A stretch of 64,000 nt of DNA from Pseudomonas sp. QTF5 (GCF_000512695.2 NZ_AZRW02000016.1:54962-118961), one strand, 5' to 3'. Shown: positions 31,552-42,266, counted from the stretch's first letter. Numbers and translations: made by a program. The notes: a model not told the origin generated them from the sequence alone.

Positions 31552-32360
31552 AAGGGTTTCTCCAACACGGCGTAAACCACTTGATAAGTCGCCGGCAATC
31601 CCTGTGCCTGACGAAACTGCTCGTAAGCCTCGATCAGGCCGAGAATCCGCGCCCTGCCGGTCAAACCACCCGGCCGACCGGGGTTCAGGTTGTGCGCCCC
31701 AAGCGCCTTGAGCTCATGGGTCAGGCTGCGGACATCGGGGTAATGCAACACATGCGGACGCGTTTCGAGGCTGACGACCTTCAAGCCGCTGCCCGCGCAA
31801 AGCTGTTGGTAAACACCGAACTCGCGGAAGCGGTTGACGTGCACCATGCCATCCACCTGACGCCAGCTGTCGCGCAATTCGTATAGAGTGCCTACACACA
31901 GACTAGCAAACGCGAAAATGCCGCCCGGTTTCAGCACGCGATGCGCTTCATTGAGCACCGAGGCGAAATCTGCGCACCATTGCACCGCCAGGCTGGAGAA
32001 GACCAGGTCGCAGGTCGAATCCCGTAACGGCAAGCGCTCGGCATCACCGGCAATAAAATGGGTGGCGCCGCCCAAGGGACGGGCGTGATTGAGCATGCCT
32101 TCTGCGATGTCCAACGCCACTCCGGCGCTCACAGGAAACTTCTCCGCCAAGGCTCGGCTGAAATACCCGGTGCCGCAGCCCATATCCAGCCAACGAGCAG
32201 GGACAAAATCTTCCGGTAACCGATGTAACAACTCGCTGCCCACGTCGCGCTGCAATTCGGCCACGCTGTCGTAGCTCGCCGCCGCACGGGAAAAGGATGC
32301 CGCCACCTGACGTTTGTCGGGCAAGCCGCCGGGCAGGTTGGGAAGGGATAAATCAGTCAT
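31548..32360 (-). CDS. bioC: Malonyl-ACP O-methyltransferase BioC
   Basis: SAM methyltransferase (270 residues) that caps malonyl-ACP so the fatty-acid machinery can build the pimeloyl chain. Motif I is [14 protein letters not shown]. The ATG at 32360 gives family length and an 8-base overlap with bioH; an earlier in-frame Met lies inside bioH. Confidence 0.95.
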   Translation of the reverse strand: MTDLSLPNLPGGLPDKRQVAASFSRAAASYDSVAELQRDVGSELLHRLPEDFVPARWLDMGCGTGYFSRALAEKFPVSAGVALDIAEGMLNHARPLGGATHFIAGDAERLPLRDSTCDLVFSSLAVQWCADFASVLNEAHRVLKPGGIFAFASLCVGTLYELRDSWRQVDGMVHVNRFREFGVYQQLCAGSGLKVVSLETRPHVLHYPDVRSLTHELKALGAHNLNPGRPGGLTGRARILGLIEAYEQFRQAQGLPATYQVVYAVLEKPL

Positions 32361-33084
32361 CACCAAACTCATGCAAAAAGGCCTGAATCGCCCCCGCCAC
32401 ACCGTGGGGGTCTTCCAGAAGAAACGCGTGACTGGCCTGTTCAATCAGACCGATTTCGACATCCGGCAGCAGTGCCAGCAAGTCCCCCGCTGCTTCAGCC
32501 GGAACCAGCCCGTCGAGGCCGCCAAACAAATGCAATTGCGGGCCGCGAAACGCCTGCAGCGCTTGTCGGGTATCCAGCTGGGCGAGCAATTCCAGGCCGC
32601 TCATCAGCACCGGCGAAGATGTATGCGGTGCGCCAGCGAGCAACAGTCGCGACATCCCGCGCGGGTCTTCGGCACCTTGAGCGCACAGCAGCGAAAAACG
32701 TTTCAACGTCATGCGCGAGTCAGCTTTGTAGCCAGCCAGAAACGCATCGAAGGTTTCGCCGAGCATCGCGCTCGGCCACTGCTCATGGGCGACAAAAGAA
32801 GGGTTACTCGCCAAGGTCACCAAGCCGCAGCAGCGGTCACCCCGTCGCGCCGCCAACTCGGACGCCAGCATGCCGCCCAATGACCAGCCACCGAGCCAGG
32901 CATCCTGGGGCAGTGTCGCGTCCAACTCATCGAGCCATTCTTCAAGGTCGCTCGATTCCAGTTCCGGCAACGGCTCGATCTCGACGCGCAGGTGCTCATC
33001 CAAACCCTGCAGGGCAGCTACCAAAGGTTCCAGCGGCGAAATCCCGAGACCCCAACCCGGCAGCAGAATCAGACGATCACGCAT
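32353..33084 (-). CDS. bioH: Pimeloyl-ACP methyl ester esterase BioH
   Basis: Alpha/beta hydrolase (243 residues) that removes the methyl cap from pimeloyl-ACP. Nucleophile elbow GWSLGG, oxyanion segment LLPGWG at the N-terminus and catalytic His in the final [12 protein letters not shown] stretch. Overlaps bioF by 8 bases and bioC by 8. Confidence 0.95.
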   Translation of the reverse strand: MRDRLILLPGWGLGISPLEPLVAALQGLDEHLRVEIEPLPELESSDLEEWLDELDATLPQDAWLGGWSLGGMLASELAARRGDRCCGLVTLASNPSFVAHEQWPSAMLGETFDAFLAGYKADSRMTLKRFSLLCAQGAEDPRGMSRLLLAGAPHTSSPVLMSGLELLAQLDTRQALQAFRGPQLHLFGGLDGLVPAEAAGDLLALLPDVEIGLIEQASHAFLLEDPHGVAGAIQAFLHEFGDD

Positions 33085-34255
33085 GACTTGGCTCCGGTCC
33101 CAGTTGTTGAAAACATTCGGCCAGTCCATTTAACAATAGCTGTACCTGTGCCTCGCTGTGAGCGGCGGTCAGGGTTACGCGCAAGCGTGCGCTGCCCGCG
33201 GGCACGGTCGGTGGACGAATCGCAGTCACCATCAACCCGCGTTCGCGCAGCATCTGCGACAGTCGAACCGCACGCCCGGCATCGCCAATCATGATCGGCT
33301 GGATCGGCGTGAAGCTGTCCATCAACTCCAGGCCAATCTGTTCGGCGCCTTGGCGGAACTGGCGAATCAGCGTCTGCAGATGCTCACGTCGCCAGTGTTC
33401 ACTGCGCAACAGTTCCAGGCTTTTCAGCGTCGCGCAGGCCAGCGCCGGCGGTTGGCTGGTGGTGTAGATGTAAGGGCGAGCGAACTGGATCAGGCTTTCG
33501 ATCAACTCTTCAGTGCCGGCCACAAAAGCACCGGCCGTACCAAAAGCCTTGCCGAGGGTGCCGACCAACACCGGTACGTCTTCCTGACTCAGACCGAAAT
33601 GCTCGACGATCCCGCCGCCATTGGCACCCAGCGGACCAAAACCGTGAGCGTCATCGACCATCAGCCAGGCGCCTTTGGCCTTGGCTTCCCGCGCCAGTGC
33701 CGGCAGGTCGGCGATGTCACCGTCCATGCTGAACACGCCATCGGTGACCACCAGGGTATTGCCGGTGGCCTTCTCAAGGCGCTTGGCCAGACTGGCCGCG
33801 TCGCTATGCAGATAGCGATTGAAACGCGCACCGGACAACAGCCCCGCATCCAGCAACGATGCGTGATTGAGACGGTCTTCCAGCACCGTATCGCCCTGTC
33901 CGACCAGTGAGGTGACTGCGCCGAGGTTGGCCATGTACCCGGTGGTGAATAGCAACGCTCGCGGGCGGCCGGTGAACTCGGCGAGGGCTTCTTCCAGTGC
34001 GTGATGGGGGCCGCTGTGGCCGATCACCAAATGCGAAGCGCCACCGCCCACGCCCCAACGCGACGCCCCGGCGCGCCAGGCTTCGATCACTTGCGGGTGA
34101 TTGGCCAGGCCCAGGTAATCGTTGTTACAGAACGCCAGCAACGGCTGACCATCGACCACCACTTCCGGGCCCTGAGGGCTCTCGAGAAGCGGGCGCTGAC
34201 GGTAAAGGTTTTCGGCACGACGGGCAGCAAGGCGTGCGGCGAGATCGAAAGACAT
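33077..34255 (-). CDS. bioF: 8-amino-7-oxononanoate synthase BioF
   Basis: PLP enzyme (392 residues) joining pimeloyl-ACP and alanine to KAPA. Visible: [12 protein letters not shown] near the N-terminus, the DDAHGFG aspartate-histidine motif and the PLP lysine in VGTLGKAFG. The ATG at 34255 was chosen on family length. Separated from bioB by 223 bases that hold REP sequences. Confidence 0.96.
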   Translation of the reverse strand: MSFDLAARLAARRAENLYRQRPLLESPQGPEVVVDGQPLLAFCNNDYLGLANHPQVIEAWRAGASRWGVGGGASHLVIGHSGPHHALEEALAEFTGRPRALLFTTGYMANLGAVTSLVGQGDTVLEDRLNHASLLDAGLLSGARFNRYLHSDAASLAKRLEKATGNTLVVTDGVFSMDGDIADLPALAREAKAKGAWLMVDDAHGFGPLGANGGGIVEHFGLSQEDVPVLVGTLGKAFGTAGAFVAGTEELIESLIQFARPYIYTTSQPPALACATLKSLELLRSEHWRREHLQTLIRQFRQGAEQIGLELMDSFTPIQPIMIGDAGRAVRLSQMLRERGLMVTAIRPPTVPAGSARLRVTLTAAHSEAQVQLLLNGLAECFQQLGPEPSHA

Positions 34256-34316
34256 GCAGGCCTCGAAGGTCAGATGTGGGGAGCTGTACTGACTTGTCTG
34301 GAGACCGGTCACGGCC

Positions 34317-34465
34317 ATCGCGGGCAAGCCACGCTCCCACAGGTTGAGCGCGGTTAATGTGGGAGCGGGCTTGCTCGCGAAAGCAGTGTGACATTTAACA
34401 TTGATGTCGGCTGTACTGACGCCTTCGCGAGCAAGTCGAATCGTCGCACCGCCGCTCCCACATTC
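34317..34465. repeat. Composite REP cluster between bioB and bioF
   Basis: Three REP arms: an inverted pair (CGGGCAAGCC... and GTGGGAGCGGGCTTGCTCGCGAA) ending at 34381, then a third arm at 34423-34461 of the variant form that carries an extra TCGAATCGTCGCACCG block. Located inside the bio operon. Confidence 0.85.
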
Positions 34466-34478
34466 GATTTGTGCTGGA

Positions 34479-35534
34479 TCAGACGGCAGCGTTATAGAAC
34501 TGCTCGCTGCTCTTCTGCTCCACCAGCGCTTGTTCGATCGCGGCCTGATGCACTTCGTCGGCGTGCTCTTCGCGCGCTTCTGGCAGGATGCCCAGACGCG
34601 AGAACAGTTGCATGTCCTTGTCCGCCTGCGGGTTGGCGGTGGTCAGCAGTTTTTCGCCGTAGAAAATCGAGTTGGCACCGGCAAAGAACGCCAGGGCCTG
34701 CATCTGTTCGTTCATCGCTTCACGGCCGGCGGACAGGCGCACGTGGGACTTCGGCATCAGGATGCGTGCGACCGCGAGCATGCGAATGAAATCGAACGGG
34801 TCGACATCATCGGCATTTTCCAGCGGTGTACCGGCGACTTTCACCAGCATGTTGATCGGCACCGACTCCGGATGCTCCGGCAGGTTGGCCAGCTGGATCA
34901 GCAGGTTGGCGCGGTCGTCGAGGGACTCGCCCATGCCGAGAATGCCGCCGGAGCAGATCTTCATTCCCGAATCCCGCACGTAGGCCAGGGTTTGCAGACG
35001 CTCGCTGTACGTACGGGTGGTGATGATGCTGCCGTAGAACTCAGGCGAAGTGTCGAGGTTGTGGTTGTAGTAGTCGAGGCCGGCCTTGGCCAGTGCTTCG
35101 GTCTGATCCTGATCCAGGCGACCGAGGGTCATGCAGGTTTCCAGACCCAGCGCTTTCACGCCTTCGACCATCTTCAGCACGTAAGGCATGTCTTTGGCCG
35201 ACGGGTGTTTCCACGCCGCGCCCATGCAGAAACGGGTCGAACCGATGGCCTTGGCGCGAGCGGCCTCTTCGAGGACCTTCTGCACTTCCATCAGTTTTTC
35301 TTTTTCCAGGCCAGTGTTGTAGTGGCCGGACTGCGGACAATATTTGCAATCTTCCGGGCAAGCACCGGTTTTGATCGAGAGCAGCGTCGAGACCTGGACG
35401 CGGTTGGCGTCGAAATGCGCGCGGTGCACCGTCTGCGCCTGGAACAACAGGTCGTTGAATGGCTGAACGAAGAGTGCTTTGACTTCGGCCAAAGACCAGT
35501 CATGACGCAGGGTTGCAGTGGTGCTGGCGCTCAT
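34479..35534 (-). CDS. bioB: Biotin synthase BioB
   Basis: Radical SAM enzyme (351 residues) that inserts sulfur into dethiobiotin. The CPEDCKYC cluster motif near residue 60 binds the SAM [4Fe-4S] cluster; the second, sacrificial cluster ligands lie further on (for example GLETCMTLG). The ATG at 35534 has AAGGAAA upstream. First gene of the operon and divergent from comF. Confidence 0.97.
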   Translation of the reverse strand: MSASTTATLRHDWSLAEVKALFVQPFNDLLFQAQTVHRAHFDANRVQVSTLLSIKTGACPEDCKYCPQSGHYNTGLEKEKLMEVQKVLEEAARAKAIGSTRFCMGAAWKHPSAKDMPYVLKMVEGVKALGLETCMTLGRLDQDQTEALAKAGLDYYNHNLDTSPEFYGSIITTRTYSERLQTLAYVRDSGMKICSGGILGMGESLDDRANLLIQLANLPEHPESVPINMLVKVAGTPLENADDVDPFDFIRMLAVARILMPKSHVRLSAGREAMNEQMQALAFFAGANSIFYGEKLLTTANPQADKDMQLFSRLGILPEAREEHADEVHQAAIEQALVEQKSSEQFYNAAV

Positions 35535-35624
35535 GGGCGTTTCCTTGTTTATGCTTGGCAAGCGGCTGGGGAATGGAATACCCACAGACGCGACACGGAT
35601 GTTCGGCATATTTAAGGAAGACTC

Positions 35625-36365
35625 ATGCACTGTCAACCACGATACGAAGGACCGGTTTACATCTGGTTAAAAAACAAACAGATCTGTTTGCTCTGCGCAG
35701 AAGCCGCGGACGACATCACACCCATCTGCATGGCCTGCGAAACCGAGTTGCCCTGGCTGGGCGATCAATGCCAAACCTGCGCCCTGCCCTTGCCCGCCAC
35801 GGGCCTGACGTGCAGCCAATGCTTGAAACATCCGCCAGCGTTTGAGCGAGTCGCCGTACCCTGGACTTACAGCTTTCCCGTCGACAGTTTGATCACCCGC
35901 TTCAAGCACAACGCGAAGTGGCCATTTGGCCGCCTGCTCGCCGAACTTCTCACTCAGTTCCTGCAACATCGCTTCGATGAAGATCTGGACCGACCCGATG
36001 CGCTGATACCGGTACCGCTGGCCTCCAAACGTCTGCGTCAGCGGGGTTTCAACCAGGCGGCGATGCTCGCCCGCTGGCTCAGCGTCAGCCTCGACATTCC
36101 TTGTGATGAAACGCTGTTGCTGAGGATTCAGGACACCAGCGCGCAACAAGAGCTGAATGCCGACGCCCGTAAAAAGAACCTGCACCACGCCTTTGCCCTG
36201 GCGCCCGCGGCCTCGATCAAAGATCGTCACTTCGCCTTGGTGGATGATGTGCTGACCACCGGCGCCACCGCTCAGGCCCTGGCTCGCTTGTTGATGGATG
36301 CGGGGGCCGCGCGGGTCGACGTCTACTGCCTGGCCCGCACTCCCAAACCTGGCGATGGGGCCTGA
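35625..36365 (+). CDS. ComF family phosphoribosyltransferase
   Basis: A 246-residue ComF/GntX homologue: an N-terminal zinc-finger region with four CxxC pairs (CLLCAE, CMAC, CQTC, CSQC) and a C-terminal PRTase fold with the PRPP loop [17 protein letters not shown]. In naturally competent bacteria ComF is needed for DNA uptake; in Pseudomonas the role is unsettled. AAGGA lies 7 bases before the ATG. Divergent from bioB with 90 bases between. Confidence 0.9.
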   Translation: MHCQPRYEGPVYIWLKNKQICLLCAEAADDITPICMACETELPWLGDQCQTCALPLPATGLTCSQCLKHPPAFERVAVPWTYSFPVDSLITRFKHNAKWPFGRLLAELLTQFLQHRFDEDLDRPDALIPVPLASKRLRQRGFNQAAMLARWLSVSLDIPCDETLLLRIQDTSAQQELNADARKKNLHHAFALAPAASIKDRHFALVDDVLTTGATAQALARLLMDAGAARVDVYCLARTPKPGDGA

Positions 36366-36380
36366 CTCAACGGTATTCAG

Positions 36381-36469
36381 TGTGTGCGAGCCTGCTCGCG
36401 ATAGCGGTCTGACAGTCAGCTGCAACGTTGAATGTTAAGCCGTCATCGCGAGCAGGCTCGCTCCCACAA
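36381..36469. repeat. REP pair downstream of comF
   Basis: Inverted GCGAGCCTGCTCGCGAT / ATCGCGAGCAGGCTCGCTCCCAC arms, the GCAGGCTCGC sequence variant, about 45 bases apart. Confidence 0.85.
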
Positions 36470-36545
36470 GGATAGGGTCTGACTTGACTCCCAGGCTTCC
36501 AGCCGCCAACGTCCTCCCCACTGCCACAGCCCAAAGCGTCTTGCC

Positions 36546-37310
36546 ATGTCCTTGCCTACGTTGTTGTCCCAGCACATTGTCCGTCGTCCGCAGCGCATCG
36601 CGTTGCTGCAACACATCGCCGAACAAGGCTCGATCACCCGCGCGGCGAAAAGCGCGGGCCTGAGTTACAAAGCGGCGTGGGATGCCATCGACGAACTGAA
36701 CAACCTCGCGCAGAAACCGCTCGTGGAGCGTAGCGTCGGCGGCAAGGGCGGCGGTGGCGCCAAGCTGTCCAGCGAAGGCGAGCGCGTGTTGCGTCTGTAT
36801 CAAAAGTTGCAAGCCTTGCAGACCCAGGTGCTGGAAGCCGCCGAAGAGGCCAGTGACCTGGACTTGCTCGGTCGACTGATGCTCAGAACCAGCGCGCGCA
36901 ATCAACTGCACGGCAAGGTCGTGGCGATCGATACACAGGGGCGCAACGACCGGATCCGTCTTGAACTGGCCGAAGGCTTGCGTATCGATGCGCAGATCAC
37001 TCACGACAGCACCCTGCGCCTGGAACTGCAAACCGGCACCGAAGTGGTGGCACTGATCAAGGCCGGTTGGCTGGAGTTGCTGGGCATCGATCAAGCTGCA
37101 GCGCCCGACAACAACTGCCTGAAGGGCACGATTGAAGAAATCCTCGACGCCGACGACGGCCCCAGTGAAGTGCGCATCGGTTTGCCCAATGGCCAGACAC
37201 TCTGCGCCCTGGCCGAACCGCTGCACTTGCAATCCCTCGGGCTTGCTAGCGGGAAAGCGGTGCTGGTGCAGTTTGCCCCATCCAACATTTTGCTCGGGAC
37301 ACCGCTCTGA
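36546..37310 (+). CDS. modE: Molybdate-responsive regulator ModE
   Basis: A 254-residue regulator with the ModE N-terminal winged helix (LLQHIAEQGSITRAAKSAGLSYKAAWDAIDEL, GGKGGGGAKLS wing) and two TOBE/Mop molybdate-binding repeats in the C-terminal half (SARNQLHGKV and a second copy at IEEILDADD). No modABC genes are adjacent in this window, so its targets are elsewhere. Confidence 0.92.
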   Translation: MSLPTLLSQHIVRRPQRIALLQHIAEQGSITRAAKSAGLSYKAAWDAIDELNNLAQKPLVERSVGGKGGGGAKLSSEGERVLRLYQKLQALQTQVLEAAEEASDLDLLGRLMLRTSARNQLHGKVVAIDTQGRNDRIRLELAEGLRIDAQITHDSTLRLELQTGTEVVALIKAGWLELLGIDQAAAPDNNCLKGTIEEILDADDGPSEVRIGLPNGQTLCALAEPLHLQSLGLASGKAVLVQFAPSNILLGTPL

Positions 37311-37368
37311 AACAAAAGCGTCACTAACGCTCTTTATGGTGACTGCAAAAACCCGCAGGGAGCCTGAT

Positions 37369-39270
37369 GTGAGCCTATTAGAAGACAACCAACCCACCGA
37401 CCTCGAAAAGATGGTCGGCCTCAGCCGTCGTGGCTTCATCAGCGCTGGCGCCCTCTGCGGCGCGGCAATGTTTCTGGGTGGCAACCTGCTGAGTCGCAGC
37501 GTGCTGGCGGCCAGTGTCAACGCTGGCTCCAGCAAACTGTTGGGCTTCGACAGCATCGCCGCCGCGACGACTGACGCCATCACCTTGCCACCGGGCTATA
37601 AATCCTCGGTACTGATTAGCTGGGGCCAGCCTCTGCAAAAAAATGGCCCGGCGTTCGACCCGAGTGGCAACGGCACGGCCCAGGCGCAGGAAGTCCAGTT
37701 CGGCGACAATAACGATGGCATGAGTCTGTTCGAATTCCCCGGTGAAAAAGACCGGGCACTGATAGCGATCAACAACGAATACACCAACTACCGCTACCTC
37801 TACCCCCACGGCGGCATGCCGCAATCGGCGGAAGACGTACGCAAGGCCCTGGCCTGCGAAGGCGTGTCGGTGATCGAAGTGCAGCGCAAGAACGGCCAGT
37901 GGCAGTTCGTCCAGGGCTCACGCTACAACCGCCGTATTCACGGTAACGCGCCGATCAACCTGAGCGGCCCGGCGGCCGGTCACGAGCTGATGAAAACCAG
38001 CGCCGACAAGCACGGCAAGAAAGTTCTCGGCACCTTCCAGAACTGCGCCAACGGCAAGACGCCATGGGGCACTTATCTGACCTGCGAAGAGAACTTCACC
38101 GACTGCTTCGGCAGCAGCCATGCCGAGCAGAAGTTCGACGCCGCGCAGAAACGCTACGGTGCGGTGGTGGCCAGTAAAGACATCAACTGGCATCAACACG
38201 ATCCGCGCTTCGACCTGGCGAAAAACCCCAACGAACTCAATCGTCATGGCTGGGTGGTGGAAATCGACCCGTTCGATCCGCAGTCGACCCCGGTCAAACG
38301 CACCGCGCTGGGCCGCTTCAAACATGAAAACGCGGCCCTGGCCGAAACCAATGACGGTCGCGCCGTGGTGTACATGGGCGACGACGAACGTGGCGAGTTC
38401 ATCTACAAATTCGTCAGCCGCGACAAGATCAACCACAAAAACCCCAAAGCCAACCGCGACCTGCTGGATCACGGCACCTTGTACGTGGCACGTTTCGACG
38501 CGGGCGATGGCAATGCCGATCACCCGAAAGGCCAAGGCCAGTGGATCGAACTGACCCACGGCAAGAATGGCATCGATGCCAGCAGCGGTTTTGCCGATCA
38601 AGCCGAAGTGCTGATTCATGCACGCCTCGCCGCCAGCGTGGTGAACGCCACGCGCATGGACCGTCCGGAATGGATCGTCGTCAGCCCCAAGGATGGCCAG
38701 GTTTATTGCACCCTGACCAACAACGCCAAACGCGGCGAAGAAGGCCAACCGGTAGGCGGCCCGAACCCGCGCGAGAAAAACGTCTACGGGCAGATCCTGC
38801 GCTGGCGCACCGACCGCGACGATCACGGCTCGAAAAGCTTTGCCTGGGACCTGTTTGTGGTTGCCGGCAACCCGGGCGTCCATGCCGGTACGCCAAAGGG
38901 CGGTTCGTCGAACATCACCCCGCAGAACATGTTCAATAGCCCGGACGGCTTGGGCTTCGACAATGCCGGGCGCTTGTGGATTCTCACCGATGGCGATTCG
39001 AGCAACGCAGGTGACTTCGCGGGCATGGGCAATAACCAGATGCTCTGTGCCGACCCGGTGACCGGCGAGATCCGTCGTTTCATGGTCGGCCCGGTGGGCT
39101 GCGAGGTGACGGGGATCAGCTTCTCGCCGGATCAGAAAACCTTGTTTGTCGGGATTCAGCATCCGGGGGAGAACGGTGGGTCGACATTCCCTGAGCACCT
39201 GCCCAACGGCAAGCCGCGGTCTTCGGTGATGGCGATTTCCCGCGAGGATGGCGGGATCGTCGGCGCCTGA
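37369..39270 (+). CDS. PhoX family (DUF839) Tat-exported phosphatase-like protein
   Basis: A 633-residue protein with a twin-arginine signal (SRRGFISAGALCGAAMFLGG, about 19-40) and the DUF839/PhoX beta-propeller. PhoX enzymes are periplasmic calcium-iron phosphatases; catalytic metal ligands were not checked individually. I chose the GTG at 37369 because AGGGAG is 6 bases upstream; an ATG at 37336 is also in frame. No Pho box was found upstream. Confidence 0.87.
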   Translation: MSLLEDNQPTDLEKMVGLSRRGFISAGALCGAAMFLGGNLLSRSVLAASVNAGSSKLLGFDSIAAATTDAITLPPGYKSSVLISWGQPLQKNGPAFDPSGNGTAQAQEVQFGDNNDGMSLFEFPGEKDRALIAINNEYTNYRYLYPHGGMPQSAEDVRKALACEGVSVIEVQRKNGQWQFVQGSRYNRRIHGNAPINLSGPAAGHELMKTSADKHGKKVLGTFQNCANGKTPWGTYLTCEENFTDCFGSSHAEQKFDAAQKRYGAVVASKDINWHQHDPRFDLAKNPNELNRHGWVVEIDPFDPQSTPVKRTALGRFKHENAALAETNDGRAVVYMGDDERGEFIYKFVSRDKINHKNPKANRDLLDHGTLYVARFDAGDGNADHPKGQGQWIELTHGKNGIDASSGFADQAEVLIHARLAASVVNATRMDRPEWIVVSPKDGQVYCTLTNNAKRGEEGQPVGGPNPREKNVYGQILRWRTDRDDHGSKSFAWDLFVVAGNPGVHAGTPKGGSSNITPQNMFNSPDGLGFDNAGRLWILTDGDSSNAGDFAGMGNNQMLCADPVTGEIRRFMVGPVGCEVTGISFSPDQKTLFVGIQHPGENGGSTFPEHLPNGKPRSSVMAISREDGGIVGA

Positions 39271-39278
39271 TAAGGCCT

Positions 39279-39373
39279 CTTCGCGAGCAAGCCCGCTCCC
39301 ACAGGGGATCTTCAGTGTGAATGCAATTTGCGGCACACCTTAGATCTAATGTGGGAGCGGGCTTGCTCGCGAA
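39279..39373. repeat. REP pair between the PhoX-family gene and srkA
   Basis: CTTCGCGAGCAAGCCCGCTCCCAC and its inverse about 45 bases apart. The srkA reading frame stays open through the right arm but that part is not coding. Confidence 0.9.
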
Positions 39374-39479
39374 GGCGTCACCCCAGACAACACTCATATC
39401 AACCCCACCCCCTAAAGAAGCCCCGTCTGCGCTACCATGCTTGGCCGGACGCGGCAGCCTGCTGCGCGCAGGAGTCAGC

Positions 39480-40454
39480 ATGGCCCACCCGTTTGCAACG
39501 CTCACCCCAGACCTCGTGCTCGATGCCGTCGAAAGCATCGGCTTTCTCAGCGACGCACGCATTCTGGCGCTCAACAGCTACGAGAACCGTGTCTATCAGG
39601 TCGGCATCGAAGACTCCGAGCCGCTGATCGCCAAGTTCTACCGTCCGCAGCGCTGGACCAACGAAGCGATTCTCGAAGAGCACCAATTCACCTTCGAACT
39701 CGCCGAGTGCGACGTACCGGTGGTCGCGCCGATGATTCACAACGGTGCCAGCCTGCACGAACACAACGGCTTCCGTTTCACCCTGTTTCCCCGCCGTGGC
39801 GGGCGGGCACCGGAGCCGGGCAATCTCGATCAGCTGTATCGTCTGGGGCAACTGCTGGGTCGCCTGCATGCGGTCGGTGCTACAAAACCGTTCGAACACC
39901 GTGAAGCGCTGGGAGTAAAGAACTTTGGTCAGGACTCGCTGACGACATTGCTCGAAGGCAATTTCGTACCCAAAAGTTTGCTACCGGCCTACGAGTCCGT
40001 TGCCCGCGATTTGCTCAAGCGCGTCGAAGAGGTCTACCAGACCACGCCGCACCAAAACATCCGCATGCACGGCGATTGCCACCCCGGCAACATGATGTGC
40101 CGCGATGAGATGTTCCACATCGTCGACCTCGACGACTGCCGCATGGGGCCGGCCGTGCAGGATATCTGGATGATGCTGGCGGGTGATCGTCAGGAATGTC
40201 TCGGTCAGTTGTCGGAATTGATGGACGGCTACAACGAATTCCACGACTTCGACCCGCGGGAACTGGCGCTGATCGAACCGCTGCGCGCCTTGCGCCTGAT
40301 GCACTACAGCGCCTGGCTCGCCCGTCGCTGGGACGACCCGGCGTTCCCTCGCAGCTTTCCGTGGTTCGGCACCGAGCGCTATTGGGGCGATCAGGTGCTG
40401 GCGCTGCGTGAACAATTGGCTGCGCTCAATGAAGAGCCACTGAAGTTATTCTGA
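39480..40454 (+). CDS. srkA: Stress response kinase SrkA/YihE
   Basis: A 324-residue cytoplasmic Ser/Thr kinase of the choline-kinase-like (APH) fold. The catalytic loop HGDCHPGNMM and the metal-binding HIVDLDD (DFG equivalent) are intact. In E. coli it counters MazEF and Cpx-linked death during stress. AGGAG lies 5 bases before the ATG at 39480. Position next to modE and rarD equals PA0486. Confidence 0.93.
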   Translation: MAHPFATLTPDLVLDAVESIGFLSDARILALNSYENRVYQVGIEDSEPLIAKFYRPQRWTNEAILEEHQFTFELAECDVPVVAPMIHNGASLHEHNGFRFTLFPRRGGRAPEPGNLDQLYRLGQLLGRLHAVGATKPFEHREALGVKNFGQDSLTTLLEGNFVPKSLLPAYESVARDLLKRVEEVYQTTPHQNIRMHGDCHPGNMMCRDEMFHIVDLDDCRMGPAVQDIWMMLAGDRQECLGQLSELMDGYNEFHDFDPRELALIEPLRALRLMHYSAWLARRWDDPAFPRSFPWFGTERYWGDQVLALREQLAALNEEPLKLF

Positions 40455-40470
40455 CGAACACAAATCCAAT

Positions 40471-40574
40471 GTGGGAGCGGCGGTGCGACGATTCGACTTG
40501 CTCGCGAATACGGTTTCACATTCAACAGAGATGCTGACTGAATTACCGCTTTCGCGAGCAAGCCCGCTCCCACA
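40471..40574. repeat. REP pair with one variant arm, srkA-rarD
   Basis: Left arm GTGGGAGCGG-CGGTGCGACGATTCGA-CTTGCTCGCGAA carries an extra block; right arm is a normal TTCGCGAGCAAGCCCGCTCCCAC. Confidence 0.85.
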
Positions 40575-40644
40575 AGGTCCGCGACATATCTCGACAAATC
40601 TCCTTACAATCCCCTCTTTGTTAGCTGCCTAAGCAAGGATTCTC

Positions 40645-41532
40645 ATGCAAGCCGCCAACCCGCGTCGCGGGTACATCCTGGGCCTGAGTGCCTACATCAT
40701 CTGGGGACTGTTCCCGCTCTACTTCAAAGCCATCGCCAACGTGCCCGCCGTGGAGATCATCATCCACCGAGTGCTGTGGTCCGCGCTGTTCGGCGCCTTG
40801 CTACTGCTGGTCTGGAAGCATCCCGGCTGGTGGCGCGAGCTGCGTGAAAACCCCCGGCGCCTGGCAATCCTGGCCCTGAGCGGCACGTTGATCGCAGCCA
40901 ACTGGCTGACCTACGTCTGGTCTGTGAACAACGGGCGGATGCTCGAAGCCAGCCTCGGTTACTACATCAACCCGCTGGTAAACGTGTTGTTGGGGATGCT
41001 GATCCTCGGCGAACGGCTGCGGCGCATGCAATGGCTGGCGGTTGGCTTGGCGGCGGTCGGTGTTGCGCAGCAAGTGTGGCAAGTCGGTAGTCTGCCGTGG
41101 GTGTCGCTGGTACTGGCATTGACCTTCGGCTTCTACGGACTGATCCGCAAGCAGGCACCGGTCAAGGCCCTGCCGGGGCTGGTAGTGGAAACCTGGATGC
41201 TGGTGCCGATTGCTGTCGCCTGGTTGCTGTTCAATCCAACGGCGAGCAGCGCGCAAGCTGAATTCTGGACCACCTCCGAAGCCTGGTGGTTGGTAGCTGC
41301 CGGTCCGGTCACGCTGGTGCCGCTGGTGTGTTTCAACGCCGCCGCCCGGCACTTGCCCTACACCACCCTCGGATTTCTCCAGTACCTGGCACCGACGCTG
41401 GTGTTGTTGCAAGCCGTGCTGCTGTTTGGCGAGCACTTGTCGTCCAGCACGTTGGTGGCATTCATCTTTATCTGGGCCGGTCTAGCGGTTTACAGCGTCG
41501 ACGCGTGGATAAGTCTGCGCCGCCGCAGCTGA
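40645..41532 (+). CDS. rarD: EamA/RarD family transporter RarD
   Basis: A 295-residue inner-membrane protein with about ten helices in two EamA repeats, starting with the RarD signature GYILGLSAYIIWGLFPLYFK. Named after chloramphenicol sensitivity in other bacteria, substrate unknown. AAGGA is 6 bases before the ATG. Confidence 0.92.
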   Translation: MQAANPRRGYILGLSAYIIWGLFPLYFKAIANVPAVEIIIHRVLWSALFGALLLLVWKHPGWWRELRENPRRLAILALSGTLIAANWLTYVWSVNNGRMLEASLGYYINPLVNVLLGMLILGERLRRMQWLAVGLAAVGVAQQVWQVGSLPWVSLVLALTFGFYGLIRKQAPVKALPGLVVETWMLVPIAVAWLLFNPTASSAQAEFWTTSEAWWLVAAGPVTLVPLVCFNAAARHLPYTTLGFLQYLAPTLVLLQAVLLFGEHLSSSTLVAFIFIWAGLAVYSVDAWISLRRRS

Positions 41533-41742
41533 TCAGAAAACGCACAAACCTCTACAGGCCACGTCTCCCGTGGCCTGCATCCATCCTTCCCAAGGTTATC
41601 CACAGTGTGATCCCCGGCGTTTGTGCGCAAGTCACTGAAACTGCTGGTTTTTTGATCAGATCCTGAAGAACCCCGGTCGACGTGGCCTGGGAAGGAGTCT
41701 CTACAGGTTATCCACAGGCAGGTGCACGTATAACTTGGATAA
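41504..41742. promoter_or_regulatory. Cluster of DnaA-box sequences
   Basis: Two perfect TTATCCACA boxes on the plus strand (41596-41604 and 41708-41716) are flanked by near-boxes on the minus strand (TTATCCACG at 41504-41512, TTATCCAAG at 41734-41742). A 9-bp perfect hairpin without T tract (41555-41577) lies between. The region is the 215-base gap between two convergent genes plus the rarD end. Confidence 0.45.
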
Positions 41743-41747
41743 CCTTT

Positions 41748-42266
41748 TCAAGGTTCGCTGCGCAGTACCAATTCGACCATCAGATCGTCCGCCAGGGTTT
41801 CCAGGCGCGATTGCAGCACCTCCAGCGACAAGGTCAGTGGCACCGCAAGAATCGCCTCGGCATGGAATAGCGGCTCGCTGCTCATCGGCGCCGGTCGAAC
41901 TTCGGTCACCAACTGCTCCAGGTTCACGCCCTGCTCACTCAGCAGACGCGTAATGTCTCGCACAATGCCCGGACGATCATTGCCCACCAATTCCATGGCA
42001 ATCGGCTTCCAGGTGCAGGATTGTTCGATGCCACTTTCGGCGATCATCACACGGATGCCCTGCGCCCCCAATCCGTGTAGGGCGTCTACCAGTTCGTCGT
42101 AGGCCTCAGCCGGTACGCCCACCCGAAGAATCCCGGCGAACTGTCCGGCCATGCGCGACATGCGGCTCTCCAGCCAGTTGCCGCCGTGCTCGGCAATGCA
42201 TTGAGCAATGCGCTCGACCTGCCCGGGCTTGTCTGGAGCAATTACAGTGAGTACGAGATGGTCCAT
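41748..42266 (-). CDS. ACT-domain protein, GcvR-like
   Basis: A 172-residue protein with two ACT domains (about 4-75 and 90-165) and no DNA-binding part, like GcvR, the accessory repressor of glycine cleavage genes in E. coli, which works by binding GcvA. First ACT starts LVLTVIAPDKPG, second PIAMELVGNDRPG. Gene lies alone; a regulatory role in glycine metabolism is by family only. Confidence 0.85.
   Translation of the reverse strand: MDHLVLTVIAPDKPGQVERIAQCIAEHGGNWLESRMSRMAGQFAGILRVGVPAEAYDELVDALHGLGAQGIRVMIAESGIEQSCTWKPIAMELVGNDRPGIVRDITRLLSEQGVNLEQLVTEVRPAPMSSEPLFHAEAILAVPLTLSLEVLQSRLETLADDLMVELVLRSEP

Noticed and set aside
34317..34465. CRISPR-like repeats
   Set aside because: The repeats are inverted REP arms of irregular spacing, not direct repeats with uniform spacers; no cas genes are present.
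37311..37368. Pho box upstream of the PhoX-family gene
   Set aside because: No CTGTCAT-type direct repeat is present in the short gap.
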